Shown piece by piece: positions 38,362 to 52,400 of a stretch of 64,000 bases of DNA. The stretch spans positions 1 through 64,000 of the forward strand of contig JAPYXD010000519.1 of assembly GCA_030998225.1 (NCBI GenBank). The letters run 5' to 3'. How positions within the stretch are numbered: the stretch's first letter is position 1; every line of letters begins with the position of its first letter. The stretch comes from Diplolepis rosae. Taxonomy: Eukaryota; Arthropoda; Insecta; Hymenoptera; Diplolepididae. A model generated the notes under the pieces. It was not told the origin of the DNA. It ran no database searches and was given only the letters and a program-made list of their open reading frames with translations. The translations under genes were made by a program, and so were the position numbers.

Positions 38362-39400
38362 GTAGTGAATGCTTGTGGTTAATACACTTTTTTGTGATAA
38401 AAAGGTTGCGTTAAAGGTGATTTTCGAGAAAGTTAAGATTTTTTATTAATAGGGGTGGTTTTTTTATTATTTCCGGGGATTCTTACCACCCTTAATATTT
38501 CGGGGGTAATAAATGCTTATGCTCAAGACACTTTTTTCGATAAAAAAAGGTTGCGTTAAAGGTGATATTTGAGAAAGTTAAGATTTTTTATTAATAGGGG
38601 TGGTTTTTTTATTATTTCCGGGGATTCTTACCACCCTTAATCTTTCGGGGGTAATAAATGCTTATGCTCAAGACACTTTTTTCGATAAAAAAAGGTTGCG
38701 TTAAAGGTGATATTTGAGAAAGTTAAGATTTTTTATTAATAGGGGTGGTTTTTTTATTATTTCCGGGGATTCTTACCACCCTTAATCTTTCGGGGGTAAT
38801 AAATGCTTATGCTCAAGACACTTTTTTCGATGTAAAAAGGTTGCGTTAAAGGTGATTTTCGAGAAAGTTAAGATTTTTTATTAATAGGGGTGGTTTTCAT
38901 TATTATTTCCGGGGATTCTTACCACCCTTAATCTTTCGGGGGTAATAAATGCTTATGCTCAAGACACTTTTTTCGATAAAAAAAGGTTGCGTTAAAGGTG
39001 ATATTTGAGAAAGTTAAGATTTTTTATTAATAGGGGTGGTTTTTTTATTATTTCCGGGGATTCTTACCACCCTTAATCTTTCGGGGGTAATAAATGCTTA
39101 TGCTCAAGACACTTTTTTCGATAAAAAAAGGTTGCGTTAAAGGTGATATTTGAGAAAGTTAAGATTTTTTATTAATAGGGGTGGTTTTTTTATTATTTCC
39201 GGGGATTCTTACCACCCTTAATCTTTCGGGGGTAATAAATGCTTATGCTCAAGACACTTTTTTCGATAAAAAAAGGTTGCGTTAAAGGTGATATTTGAGA
39301 AAGTTAAGATTTTTTATTAATAGGGGTGGTTTTTTTATTATTTCCGGGGATTCTTACCACCCTTAATCTTTCGGGGGTAATAAATGCTTATGCTCAAGAC
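38362..39400 (+). repeat. Triplicated block, copy 1
   Basis: After the marker the order is: ttgtgat copy with aatatt, two aaaaaaagg copies, a gtaaaaagg copy that unusually combines gattttcgag with tttcattatt (start near 38828, about 470 bases after the marker), three aaaaaaagg copies, then gtaaaaagg/gtaaat. The same gtaaaaagg-gattttcgag-tttcattatt combination occurs at the same distance after the markers at 42564 and 45320 and I see it nowhere else, so the three are copies of one block. Confidence 0.75.
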
Positions 39401-39880
39401 ACTTTTTTCGATGTAAAAAGGTTGCGTTAAAGGTGATATTTGAGAAAGTAAATATTTTTTATTAATAGGGGTGGTTTTTTTATTATTTCCGGGGATTCTT
39501 ACCACCCTTAATATTTCGGGGGTAATAAATGCTTATGCTCAAGACACTTTTTTCGATAAAAAAAGGTTGCGTTAAAGGTGATATTTGAGAAAGTTAAGAT
39601 TTTTTATTAATAGGGGTGGTTTTTTAATTATTTCCGGGGATTATTACCACCCTTAATCTTTCGAGGGTAATAAATGCTTATGCTCAAGACACTTTTTTCG
39701 ATGAAAAATGGTTGCGTTAAAGGTGATATTTGAGAAAGTTAAGATTTTTTATTAATAGGGGTGGTTTTTTTATTATTTCCGGGGATTCTTACCACCCTTA
39801 ATCTTTCGGGGGTAATAAATGCTTATGCTCAAGACACTTTTTTCGATGAAAAAAGGTTGCGTTAAAGGTGATATTTGAGA

Positions 39881-39900
39881 AAGTAAAAATTTTTATTAAT
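39881..39900 (+). repeat. Monomer with altered T6 tract
   Basis: The usual aagtaaatattttttattaat is aagtaaaaatttttattaat, one base shorter. The T6 tract becomes A5T5, still an A/T tract with nearly the same centre. Confidence 0.7.
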
Positions 39901-41810
39901 AGGGGTGGTTTTTTATTATTTCCGGGGATTCTTACCACCCTTAATCTTTCGGGGGTAATAAATGCTTATGCTCAAGACACTTTTTTCGATAAAAAAAGGT
40001 TGCGTTAAAGGTGATATTTGAGAAAGTTAAGATTTTTTATTAATAGGGGTGGTTTTTTTATTATTTCCGGGGATTCTTACCACCCTTAATCTTTCGGGGG
40101 TAATAAATGCTTATGCTCAAGACACTTTTTTCGATGTAAAAAGGTTGCGTTAAAGGTGATATTTGAGAAAGTTAAGATTTTTTATTAATAGGGGTGGTTT
40201 TTTTATTATTTCCGGGGATTCTTACCACCCTTAATCTTTCGGGGGTAATAAATGCTTATGCTCAAGACACTTTTTTCGATAAAAAAAGGTTGCGTTAAAG
40301 GTGATATTTGAGAAAGTAAATATTTTTTATTAATAGGGGTGGTTTTTTTATTATTTCCGGGGATTCTTACCACCCTTAATCTTTCGGGGGTAATAAATGC
40401 TTATGCTCAAGACACTTTTTTCGATAAAAAAAGGTTGCGTTAAAGGTGATATTTGAGAAAGTTAAGATTTTTTATTAATAGGGGTGGTTTTTTTATTATT
40501 TCCGGGGATTCTTACCACCCTTAATCTTTCGGGGGTAATAAATGCTTATGCTCAAGACACTTTTTTCGATGTAAAAAGGTTGCGTTAAAGGTGATATTTG
40601 AGAAAGTAAATATTTTTTATTAATAGGGGTGGTTTTTTTATTATTTCCGGGGATTCTTACCACCCTTAATCTTTCGGGGGTAATAAATGCTTATGCTCAA
40701 GACACTTTTTTCGATAAAAAAAGGTTGCGTTAAAGGTGATATTTGAGAAAGTTAAGATTTTTTATTAATAGGGGTGGTTTTTTTATTATTTCCGGGGATT
40801 CTTACCACCCTTAATCTTTCGGGGGTAATAAATGCTTATGCTCAAGACACTTTTTTCGATGAAAAAAGTTTGCGTTAAAGGTGATATTTGAGAAAGTAAA
40901 TATTTTTTATTAATAGGGGTGGTTTTTTTATTATTTCCGGGGATTCTTTCCACCCTTAATCTTTCGGGGGTAATAAATGCTTATGCTCAAGACACTTTTT
41001 TCGATGTAAAAAGGTTGCGTTAAAGGTGATATTTGAGAAAGTTAAGATTTTTTATTAATAGGGGTGGTTTTTTTATTATTTCCGGGGATTCTTACCACCC
41101 TTAATCTTTCGGGGGTAATAAATGCTTATGCTCAAGACACTTTTTTCGATAAAAAAAGGTTGCGTTAAAGGTGATATTTGAGAAAGTTAAGATTTTTTAT
41201 TAATAGGGGTGGTTTTTTTATTATTTCCGGGGATTCTTACCACCCTTAATCTTTCGGGGGTAATAAATGCTTATGCTCAAGACACTTTTTTCGATGTAAA
41301 AAGGTTGCGTTAAAGGTGATATTTGAGAAAGTTAAGATTTTTTATTAATAGGGGTGGTTTTTTTATTATTTCCGGGGATTCTTACCACCCTTAATATTTC
41401 GGGGGTAATAAATGCTTATGCTCAAGACACTTTTTTCGATAAAAAAAAGGTTGCGTTAAAGGTGATATTTGAGAAAGTTAAGATTTTTTATTAATAGGGG
41501 TGGTTTTTTTATTATTTCCGGGGATTCTTACCACCCTTAATCTTTCGAGGGTAATAAATGCTTATGCTCAAGACACTTTTTTCGATGAAAAATGGTTGCG
41601 TTAAAGGTGATATTTGAGAAAGTTAAGATTTTTTATTAATAGGGGTGGTTTTTTTATTATTTCCGGGGATTCTTACCACCCTTAATCTTTCGGGGGTAAT
41701 AAATGCTTATGCTCAAGACACTTTTTTCGATGAAAAAAGGTTGCGTTAAAGGTGATATTTGAGAAAGTAAATATTTTTTATTAATAGGGGTGGTTTTTTT
41801 TATTATTTCC

Positions 41811-41835
41811 GGGGATTCCTACCACCCGTAATCTT
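41811..41835 (+). repeat. Divergent segment (attcctaccacccgtaat)
   Basis: Two point changes in one monomer: attcttaccaccc becomes attcctaccaccc, and cccttaatc becomes cccgtaatc. The monomer lies just before the gataaaagaagg marker at 41878. Confidence 0.65.
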
Positions 41836-42563
41836 TCGGGGGTAATAAATGCTTATGCTCAAGACACTTTTTTCGATAAAAGAAGGTTGCGTTAAAGGTG
41901 ATTTTCGAGAAAGTTAAGATTTTTTATTAATAGGGGTGGTTTTTTATTATTTCCGGGGATTCTTACCACCCTTAATATTTCGGGGGTAGTGAATGCTTGT
42001 GGTTAATACACTTTTTTTGTGATAAAAAGGTTGCGTTAAAGGTGATTTTCGAGAAAGTTAAGATTTTTTATTAATAGGGGTGGTTTTTTATTATTTCCGG
42101 GGATTCTTACCACCCTTAATCTTTCGGGGGTAATAAATGCTTATGCTCAAGACACTTTTTTCGATAAAAAAAGGTTGCGTTAAAGGTGATATTTGAGAAA
42201 GTTAAGATTTTTTATTAATAGGGGTGGTTTTTTTATTATTTCCGGGGATTCTTACCACCCTTAATCTTTCGGGGGTAATAAATGCTTATGCTCAAGACAC
42301 TTTTTTCGATGTAAAAAGGTTGCGTTAAAGGTGATATTTGAGAAAGTAAATATTTTTTATTAATAGGGGTGGTTTTTTTATTATTTCCGGGGATTCTTAC
42401 CACCCTTAATCTTTCGGGGGTAATAAATGCTTATGCTCAAGACACTTTTTTCGATAAAAAAAGGTTGCGTTAAAGGTGATATTTGAGAAAGTAAAGATTT
42501 TTTATTAATAGGGGTGGTTTTTTATTATTTCCGGGGATTCTTACCACCCTTAATATTTCGGGG

Positions 42564-43640
42564 GTAGTGAATGCTTGTGGTTAATACACTTTTTTGTGAT
42601 AAAAAGGTTGCGTTAAAGGTGATATTTGAGAAAGTTAAGATTTTTTATTAATAGGGGTGGTTTTCATTATTATTTCCGGGGATTCTTACCACCCTTAATA
42701 TTTCGGGGGTAATAAATGCTTATGCTCAAGACACTTTTTTCGATAAAAAAAGGTTGCGTTAAAGGTGATATTTGAGAAAGTTAAGATTTTTTATTAATAG
42801 GGGTGGTTTTCATTATTATTTCCGGGGATTCTTACCACCCTTAATCTTTCGGGGGTAATAAATGCTTATGCTCAAGACACTTTTTTCGATAAAAAAAGGT
42901 TGCGTTAAAGGTGATATTTGAGAAAGTTAAGATTTTTTATTAATAGGGGTGGTTTTTTTATTATTTCCGGGGATTCTTACCACCCTTAATCTTTCGGGGG
43001 TAATAAATGCTTATGCTCAAGACACTTTTTTCGATGTAAAAAGGTTGCGTTAAAGGTGATTTTCGAGAAAGTTAAGATTTTTTATTAATAGGGGTGGTTT
43101 TCATTATTATTTCCGGGGATTCTTACCACCCTTAATCTTTCGGGGGTAATAAATGCTTATGCTCAAGACACTTTTTTCGATAAAAAAAGGTTGCGTTAAA
43201 GGTGATATTTGAGAAAGTTAAGATTTTTTATTAATAGGGGTGGTTTTTTTATTATTTCCGGGGATTCTTACCACCCTTAATCTTTCGGGGGTAATAAATG
43301 CTTATGCTCAAGACACTTTTTTCGATAAAAAAAGGTTGCGTTAAAGGTGATATTTGAGAAAGTTAAGATTTTTTATTAATAGGGGTGGTTTTTTTATTAT
43401 TTCCGGGGATTCTTACCACCCTTAATCTTTCGGGGGTAATAAATGCTTATGCTCAAGACACTTTTTTCGATAAAAAAAGGTTGCGTTAAAGGTGATATTT
43501 GAGAAAGTTAAGATTTTTTATTAATAGGGGTGGTTTTTTTATTATTTCCGGGGATTCTTACCACCCTTAATCTTTCGGGGGTAATAAATGCTTATGCTCA
43601 AGACACTTTTTTCGATGTAAAAAGGTTGCGTTAAAGGTGA
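42564..43640 (+). repeat. Triplicated block, copy 2
   Basis: The block has the same rare gtaaaaagg-gattttcgag-tttcattatt monomer near 43033, 469 bases after the marker, followed by three aaaaaaagg copies and gtaaaaagg/gtaaat/aatatt. The monomers before it differ from copies 1 and 3: two tttcattatt copies in succession near 42663 and 42808. The interval from this marker to the next (2,756 bases, 19 monomers) equals that from 35608 to 38362 (2,754 bases). Confidence 0.75.
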
Positions 43641-44328
43641 TATTTGAGAAAGTAAATATTTTTTATTAATAGGGGTGGTTTTTTTATTATTTCCGGGGAT
43701 TCTTACCACCCTTAATATTTCGGGGGTAATAAATGCTTATGCTCAAGACACTTTTTTCGATAAAAAAAGGTTGCGTTAAAGGTGATATTTGAGAAAGTTA
43801 AGATTTTTTATTAATAGGGGTGGTTTTTTTATTATTTCCGGGGATTCTTACCACCCTTAATCTTTCGAGGGTAATAAATGCTTATGCTCAAGACACTTTT
43901 TTCGATGAAAAATGGTTGCGTTAAAGGTGATATTTGAGAAAGTTAAGATTTTTTATTAATAGGGGTGGTTTTTTTATTATTTCCGGGGATTCTTACCACC
44001 CTTAATCTTTCGGGGGTAATAAATGCTTATGCTCAAGACACTTTTTTCGATGAAAAAAGGTTGCGTTAAAGGTGATATTTGAGAAAGTAAATATTTTTTA
44101 TTAATAGGGGTGGTTTTTTATTATTTCCGGGGATTCTAACCACCCTTAATCTTTCGGGGGTAATAAATGCTTATGCTCAAGACACTTTTTTCGATAAAAA
44201 AAGGTTGCGTTAAAGGTGATATTTGAGAAAGTTAAGATTTTTTATTAATAGGGGTGGTTTTTTTATTATTTCCGGGGATTCTTACCACCCTTAATCTTTC
44301 GGGGGTAATAAATGCTTATGCTCAAGAC

Positions 44329-44370
44329 AACTTTTTCGCTGAAAAAAAGGTTGCGTTAAAGGTGATTTTT
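44329..44370 (+). repeat. Divergent linker (acaactttttcgctgaaaaaaagg)
   Basis: The usual acacttttttcgatgaaaaaagg is changed here to a form with caactttttcgct and an extra A, followed by gatttttgag instead of gatatttgag. It is the only TTCGCT in the array that I see. The changes are confined to one monomer boundary. Confidence 0.7.
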
Positions 44371-45319
44371 GAGAAAGTTAAGATTTTTTATTAATAGGGG
44401 TGGTTTTTTTATTATTTCCGGGGATTCTTACCACCCTTAATCTTTCGGGGGTAATAAATGCTTATGCTCAAGACACTTTTTTCGATGAAAAAAGGTTGCG
44501 TTAAAGGTGATATTTGAGAAAGTAAATATTTTTTATTAATAGGGGTGGTTTTTTTATTATTTCCGGGGATTCTTTCCACCCTTAATCTTTCGGGGGTAAT
44601 AAATGCTTATGCTCAAGACACTTTTTTCGATGAAAAAAGGTTGCGTTAAAGGTGATATTTGAGAAAGTTAAGATTTTTTATTAATAGGGGTGGTTTTTTT
44701 ATTATTTCCGGGGATTCTTACCACCCTTAATCTTTCGGGGGTAATAAATGCTTATGCTCAAGACACTTTTTTCGATGAAAAAAGGTTGCGTTAAAGGTGA
44801 TATTTGAGAAAGTAAATATTTTTTATTAATAGGGGTGGTTTTTTTATTATTTCCGGGGATTCTTACCACCCTTAATCTTTCGGGGGTAATAAATGCTTAT
44901 GCTCAAGACACTTTTTTCGATAAAAAAAGGTTGCGTTAAAGGTGATATTTGAGAAAGTTAAGATTTTTTATTAATAGGGGTGGTTTTTTTATTATTTCCG
45001 GGGATTATTACCACCCTTAATCTTTCGGGGGTAATAAATGCTTATGCTCAAGACACTTTTTTCGATGAAAAAAGGTTGCGTTAAAGGTGATATTTGAGAA
45101 AGTAAATATTTTTTATTAATAGGGGTGGTTTTTTTATTATTTCCGGGGATTCTTACCACCCTTAATCTTTCGGGGGTAATAAATGCTTATGCTCAAGACA
45201 CTTTTTTCGATAAAAAAAGGTTGCGTTAAAGGTGATATTTGAGAAAGTAAAGATTTTTTATTAATAGGGGTGGTTTTTTATTATTTCCGGGGATTCTTAC
45301 CACCCTTAATATTTCGGGG

Positions 45320-46400
45320 GTAGTGAATGCTTGTGGTTAATACACTTTTTTGTGATAAAAAGGTTGCGTTAAAGGTGATTTTCGAGAAAGTTAAGATTTT
45401 TTATTAATAGGGGTGGTTTTTTTATTATTTCCGGGGATTCTTACCACCCTTAATATTTCGGGGGTAATAAATGCTTATGCTCAAGACACTTTTTTCGATA
45501 AAAAAAGGTTGCGTTAAAGGTGATATTTGAGAAAGTTAAGATTTTTTATTAATAGGGGTGGTTTTTTTATTATTTCCGGGGATTCTTACCACCCTTAATC
45601 TTTCGGGGGTAATAAATGCTTATGCTCAAGACACTTTTTTCGATAAAAAAAGGTTGCGTTAAAGGTGATATTTGAGAAAGTTAAGATTTTTTATTAATAG
45701 GGGTGGTTTTTTTATTATTTCCGGGGATTCTTACCACCCTTAATCTTTCGGGGGTAATAAATGCTTATGCTCAAGACACTTTTTTCGATGTAAAAAGGTT
45801 GCGTTAAAGGTGATTTTCGAGAAAGTTAAGATTTTTTATTAATAGGGGTGGTTTTCATTATTATTTCCGGGGATTCTTACCACCCTTAATCTTTCGGGGG
45901 TAATAAATGCTTATGCTCAAGACACTTTTTTCGATAAAAAAAGGTTGCGTTAAAGGTGATATTTGAGAAAGTTAAGATTTTTTATTAATAGGGGTGGTTT
46001 TTTTATTATTTCCGGGGATTCTTACCACCCTTAATCTTTCGGGGGTAATAAATGCTTATGCTCAAGACACTTTTTTCGATAAAAAAAGGTTGCGTTAAAG
46101 GTGATATTTGAGAAAGTTAAGATTTTTTATTAATAGGGGTGGTTTTTTTATTATTTCCGGGGATTCTTACCACCCTTAATCTTTCGGGGGTAATAAATGC
46201 TTATGCTCAAGACACTTTTTTCGATAAAAAAAGGTTGCGTTAAAGGTGATATTTGAGAAAGTTAAGATTTTTTATTAATAGGGGTGGTTTTTTTATTATT
46301 TCCGGGGATTCTTACCACCCTTAATCTTTCGGGGGTAATAAATGCTTATGCTCAAGACACTTTTTTCGATGTAAAAAGGTTGCGTTAAAGGTGATATTTG
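45320..46400 (+). repeat. Triplicated block, copy 3
   Basis: The block is the closest match to copy 1, from which it is offset by 6,958 bases (48 monomers). The marker is followed by ttgtgat/gattttcgag with aatatt, two aaaaaaagg copies, the rare gtaaaaagg-gattttcgag-tttcattatt copy near 45789, three aaaaaaagg copies and a gtaaaaagg/gtaaat copy (here with ttttttgttatt near 46436). Confidence 0.75.
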
Positions 46401-49400
46401 AGAAAGTAAATATTTTTTATTAATAGGGGTGGTTTTTTTGTTATTTCCGGGGATTCTTACCACCCTTAATATTTCGGGGGTAATAAATGCTTATGCTCAA
46501 GACACTTTTTTCGATAAAAAAAGGTTGCGTTAAAGGTGATATTTGAGAAAGTTAAGATTTTTTATTAATAGGGGTGGTTTTTTAATTATTTCCGGGGATT
46601 CTTTCCACCCTTAATCTTTCGAGGGTAATAAATGCTTATGCTCAAGACACTTTTTTCGATGAAAAATGGTTGCGTTAAAGGTGATATTTGAGAAAGTTAA
46701 GATTTTTTATTAATAGGGGTGGTTTTTTTATTATTTCCGGGGATTCTTACCACCCTTAATCTTTCGGGGGTAATAAATGCTTATGCTCAAGACACTTTTT
46801 TCGATGAAAAAAGTTTGCGTTAAAGGTGATATTTGAGAAAGTAAATATTTTTTATTAATAGGGGTGGTTTTTTATTATTTCCGGGGATTCTTACCACCCT
46901 TAATCTTTCGGGGGTAATAAATGCTTATGCTCAAGACACTTTTTTCGATAAAAAAAGGTTGCGTTAAAGGTGATATTTGAGAAAGTTAAGATTTTTTATT
47001 AATAGGGGTGGTTTTTTTATTATTTCCGGGGATTCTTACCACCCTTAATCTTTCGGGGGTAATAAATGCTTATGCTCAAGACACTTTTTTCGATGAAAAA
47101 TGGTTGCGTTAAAGGTGATATTTGAGAAAGTTAAGATTTTTTATTAATAGGGGTGGTTTTTTTATTATTTCCGGGGATTCTTACCACCCTTAATCTTTCG
47201 GGGGTAATAAATGCTTATGCTCAAGACACTTTTTTCGATGAAAAAAGGTTGCGTTAAAGGTGATATTTTCGAAAGTAAATATTTTTTATTAATAGGGGTG
47301 GTTTTTTTATTATTTCCGGGGATTCTTACCACCCTTAATCTTTCGGGGGTAATAAATGCTTATGCTCAAGACACTTTTTTCGATAAAAAAAGGTTGCGTT
47401 AAAGGTGATATTTGAGAAAGTTAAGATTTTTTATTAATAGGGGTGGTTTTTTTATTATTTCCGGGGATTCTTACCACCCTTAATCTTTCGGGGGTAATAA
47501 ATGCTTATGCTCAAGACACTTTTTTCGATGAAAAAAGGTTGCGTTAAAGGTGATATTTGAGAAAGTAAATATTTTTTATTAATAGGGGTGGTTTTTTTAT
47601 TATTTCCGGGGATTATTACCACCCTTAATCTTTCGGGGGTAATAAATGCTTATGCTCAAGACACTTTTTTCGATAAAAAAAGGTTGCGTTAAAGGTGATA
47701 TTTGAGAAAGTTAAGATTTTTTATTAATAGGGGTGGTTTTTTTATTATTTCCGGGGATTCTTACCACCCTTAATCTTTCGGGGGTAATAAATGCTTATGC
47801 TCAAGACACTTTTTTCGATGAAAAAAGGTTGCGTTAAAGGTGATATTTGAGAAAGTAAATATTTTTTATTAATAGGGGTGGTTTTTTTATTATTTCCGGG
47901 GATTCTTACCACCCTTAATCTTTCGGGGGTAATAAATGCTTATGCTCAAGACACTTTTTTCGATGTAAAAAGGTTGCGTTAAAGGTGATATTTGAGAAAG
48001 TTAAGATTTTTTATTAATAGGGGTGGTTTTCATTATTATTTCCGGGGATTCTTACCACCCTTAATCTTTCGGGGGTAATAAATGCTTATGCTCAAGACAC
48101 TTTTTTCGATAAAAAAAGGTTGCGTTAAAGGTGATATTTGAGAAAGTTAAGATTTTTTATTAATAGGGGTGGTTTTTTTATTATTTCCGGGGATTCTTTC
48201 CACCCTTAATCTTTCGGGGGTAATAAATGCTTATGCTCAAGACACTTTTTTCGATGTAAAAAGGTTGCGTTAAAGGTGATATTTGAGAAAGTTAAGATTT
48301 TTTATTAATAGGGGTGGTTTTTTTATTATTTCCGGGGATTCTTACCACCCTTAATATTTCGGGGGTAATAAATGCTTATGCTCAAGACACTTTTTTCGAT
48401 AAAAAAAGGTTGCGTTAAAGGTGATATTTGAGAAAGTTAAGATTTTTTATTAATAGGGGTGGTTTTTTATTATTTCCGGGGATTCTTACCACCCTTAATC
48501 TTTCGGGGGTAATAAATGCTTATGCTCAAGACACTTTTTTCGATAAAAAAAGGTTGCGTTAAAGGTGATATTTGAGAAAGTTAAGATTTTTTATTAATAG
48601 GGGTGGTTTTTTTATTATTTCCGGGGATTCTTACCACCCTTAATCTTTCGGGGGTAATAAATGCTTATGCTCAAGACACTTTTTTCGATGTAAAAAGGTT
48701 GCGTTAAAGGTGATATTTGAGAAAGTAAATATTTTTTATTAATAGGGGTGGTTTTTTTTATTATTTCCGGGGATTCTTACCACCCTTAATATTTCGGGGG
48801 TAATAAATGCTTATGCTCAAGACACTTTTTTCGATAAAAAAAGGTTGCGTTAAAGGTGATATTTGAGAAAGTTAAGATTTTTTATTAATAGGGGTGGTTT
48901 TTTTATTATTTCCGGGGATTATTACCACCCTTAATCTTTCGAGGGTAATAAATGCTTATGCTCAAGACACTTTTTTCGATGAAAAATGGTTGCGTTAAAG
49001 GTGATATTTGAGAAAGTAAATATTTTTTATTAATAGGGGTGGTTTTTTTATTATTTCCGGGGATTCTTACCACCCTTAATCTTTCGGGGGTAATAAATGC
49101 TTATGCTCAAGACACTTTTTTCGATAAAAAAAGGTTGCGTTAAAGGTGATATTTGAGAAAGTAAAGATTTTTTATTAATAGGGGTGGTTTTTTTATTATT
49201 TCCGGGGATTCTTACCACCCTTAATCTTTCGGGGGTAATAAATGCTTATGCTCAAGACACTTTTTTCGATAAAAAAAGGTTGCGTTAAAGGTGATATTTG
49301 AGAAAGTTAAGATTTTTTATTAATAGGGGTGGTTTTTTTATTATTTCCGGGGATTCTTACCACCCTTAATCTTTCGGGGGTAATAAATGCTTATGCTCAA

Positions 49401-52400
49401 GACACTTTTTTCGATGTAAAAAGGTTGCGTTAAAGGTGATATTTGAGAAAGTAAATATTTTTTATTAATAGGGGTGGTTTTTTTATTATTTCCGGGGATT
49501 CTTACCACCCTTAATATTTCGGTGGTAATAAATGCTTATGCTCAAGACACTTTTTTCGATAAAAAAAGGTTGCGTTAAAGGTGATATTTGAGAAAGTTAA
49601 GATTTTTTATTAATAGGGGTGGTTTTTTAATTATTTCCGGGGATTCTTACCACCCTTAATCTTTCGAGGGTAATAATTGCTTATGCTCAAGACACTTTTT
49701 TCGATGAAAAATGGTTGCGTTAAAGGTGATATTTGAGAAAGTAAAGATTTTTTATTAATAGGGGTGGTTTTTTTATTATTTCCGGGGATTCTTACCACCC
49801 TTAATCTTTCGAGGGTAATAAATGCTTATGCTCAAGACACTTTTTTCGATGAAAAAAGTTTGCGTTAAAGGTGATATTTGAGAAAGTAAATATTTTTTAT
49901 TAATAGGGGTGGCTTTTTTATTATTTCCGGGGATTCTTACCACCCTTAATCTTTCGGGGGTAATAAATGCTTATGCTCAAGACACTTTTTTCGATAAAAA
50001 AAGGTTGCGTTAAAGGTGATATTTGAGAAAGTTAAGATTTTTTATTAATAGGGGTGGTTTTTTTATTATTTCCGGGGATTCTTACCACCCTTAATCTTTC
50101 GGGGGTAATAAATGCTTATGCTCAAGACACTTTTTTCGATGAAAAATGGTTGCGTTAAAGGTGATATTTGAGAAAGTTAAGATTTTTTATTAATAGGGGT
50201 GGTTTTTTTATTATTTCCGGGGATTCTTACCACCCTTAATCTTTCGGGGGTAATAAATGCTTATGCTCAAGACACTTTTTTCGATAAAAAAAGGTTGCGT
50301 TAAAGGTGATATTTGAGAAAGTAAATATTTTTTATTAATAGGGGTGGTTTTTTTATTATTTCCGGGGATTCTTACCACCCTTAATCTTTCGGGGGTAATA
50401 AATGCTTATGCTCAAGACACTTTTTTCGATAAAAAAAGGTTGCGTTAAAGGTGATATTTGAGAAAGTTAAGATTTTTTATTAATAGGGGTGGTTTTTTTA
50501 TTATTTCCGGGGATTCTTACCACCCTTAATCTTTCGGGGGTAATAAATGCTTATGCTCAAGACACTTTTTTCGATGTAAAAAGGTTGCGTTAAAGGTGAT
50601 ATTTGAGAAAGTAAATATTTTTTATTAATAGGGGTGGTTTTTTTATTATTTCCGGGGATTCTTACCACCCTTAATCTTTCGGGGGTAATAAATGCTTATG
50701 CTCAAGACACTTTTTTCGATAAAAAAAGGTTGCGTTAAAGGTGATATTTGAGAAAGTTAAGATTTTTTATTAATAGGGGTGGTTTTTTTATTATTTCCGG
50801 GGATTCTTACCACCCTTAATCTTTCGGGGGTAATAAATGCTTATGCTCAAGACACTTTTTTCGATAAAAAAAGGTTGCGTTAAAGGTGATATTTGAGAAA
50901 GTAAATATTTTTTATTAATAGGGGTGGTTTTTTTATTATTTCCGGGGATTCTTTCCACCCTTAATCTTTCGGGGGTAATAAATGCTTATGCTCAAGACAC
51001 TTTTTTCGATGTAAAAAGGTTGCGTTAAAGGTGATATTTGAGAAAGTTAAGATTTTTTATTAATAGGGGTGGTTTTCATTATTATTTCCGGGGATTCTTA
51101 CCACCCTTAATCTTTCGGGGGTAATAAATGCTTATGCTCAAGACACTTTTTTCGATAAAAAAAGGTTGCGTTAAAGGTGATATTTGAGAAAGTTAAGATT
51201 TTTTATTAATAGGGGTGGTTTTTTTATTATTTCCGGGGATTCTTACCACCCTTAATCTTTCGGGGGTAATAAATGCTTATGCTCAAGACACTTTTTTCGA
51301 TGTAAAAAGGTTGCGTTAAAGGTGATATTTGAGAAAGTTAAGATTTTTTATTAATAGGGGTGGTTTTTTTATTATTTCCGGGGATTCTTACCACCCTTAA
51401 TATTTCGGGGGTAATAAATGCTTATGCTCAAGACACTTTTTTCGATAAAAAAAGGTTGCGTTAAAGGTGATATTTGAGAAAGTAAATATTTTTTATTAAT
51501 AGGGGTGGTTTTTTTATTATTTCCGGGGATTCTTACCACCCTTAATCTTTCGAGGGTAATAAATGCTTATGCTCAAGACACTTTTTTCGATGAAAAATGG
51601 TTGCGTTAAAGGTGATATTTGAGAAAGTAAAGATTTTTTATTAATAGGGGTGGTTTTTTTATTATTTCCGGGGATTCTTACCACCCTTAATCTTTCGGGG
51701 GTAATAAATGCTTATGCTCAAGACACTTTTTTCGATGAAAAAAGTTTGCGTTAAAGGTGATATTTGAGAAAGTAAATATTTTTTATTAATAGGGGTGGTT
51801 TTTTTATTATTTCCGGGGATTCTTTCCACCCTTAATCTTTCGGGGGTAATAAATGCTTATGCTCAAGACACTTTTTTCGATAAAAAAAGGTTGCGTTAAA
51901 GGTGATATTTGAGAAAGTTAAGATTTTTTATTAATAGGGGTGGTTTTTTTATTATTTCCGGGGATTCTTACCACCCTTAATCTTTCGGGGGTAATAAATG
52001 CTTATGCTCAAGACACTTTTTTCGATGTAAAAAGGTTGCGTTAAAGGTGATATTTGAGAAAGTAAATATTTTTTATTAATAGGGGTGGTTTTTTTATTAT
52101 TTCCGGGGATTCTTACCACCCTTAATATTTCGGGGGTAATAAATGCTTATGCTCAAGACACTTTTTTCGATAAAAAAAGGTTGCGTTAAAGGTGATATTT
52201 GAGAAAGTTAAGATTTTTTATTAATAGGGGTGGTTTTTTTATTATTTCCGGGGATTCTTACCACCCTTAATCTTTCGAGGGTAATAAATGCTTATGCTCA
52301 AGACACTTTTTTCGATGAAAAAAGGTTGCGTTAAAGGTGATATTTGAGAAAGTAAATATTTTTTATTAATAGGGGTGGTTTTTTTATTATTTCCGGGGAT

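Noticed and set aside
47211..47402. A 63-codon frame as a protein-coding gene with a signal peptide
   Set aside because: It is made of satellite monomer sequence, exists only through one local change, has no neighbours, and the frame shifts by one base per monomer, so it ends in the next copy.
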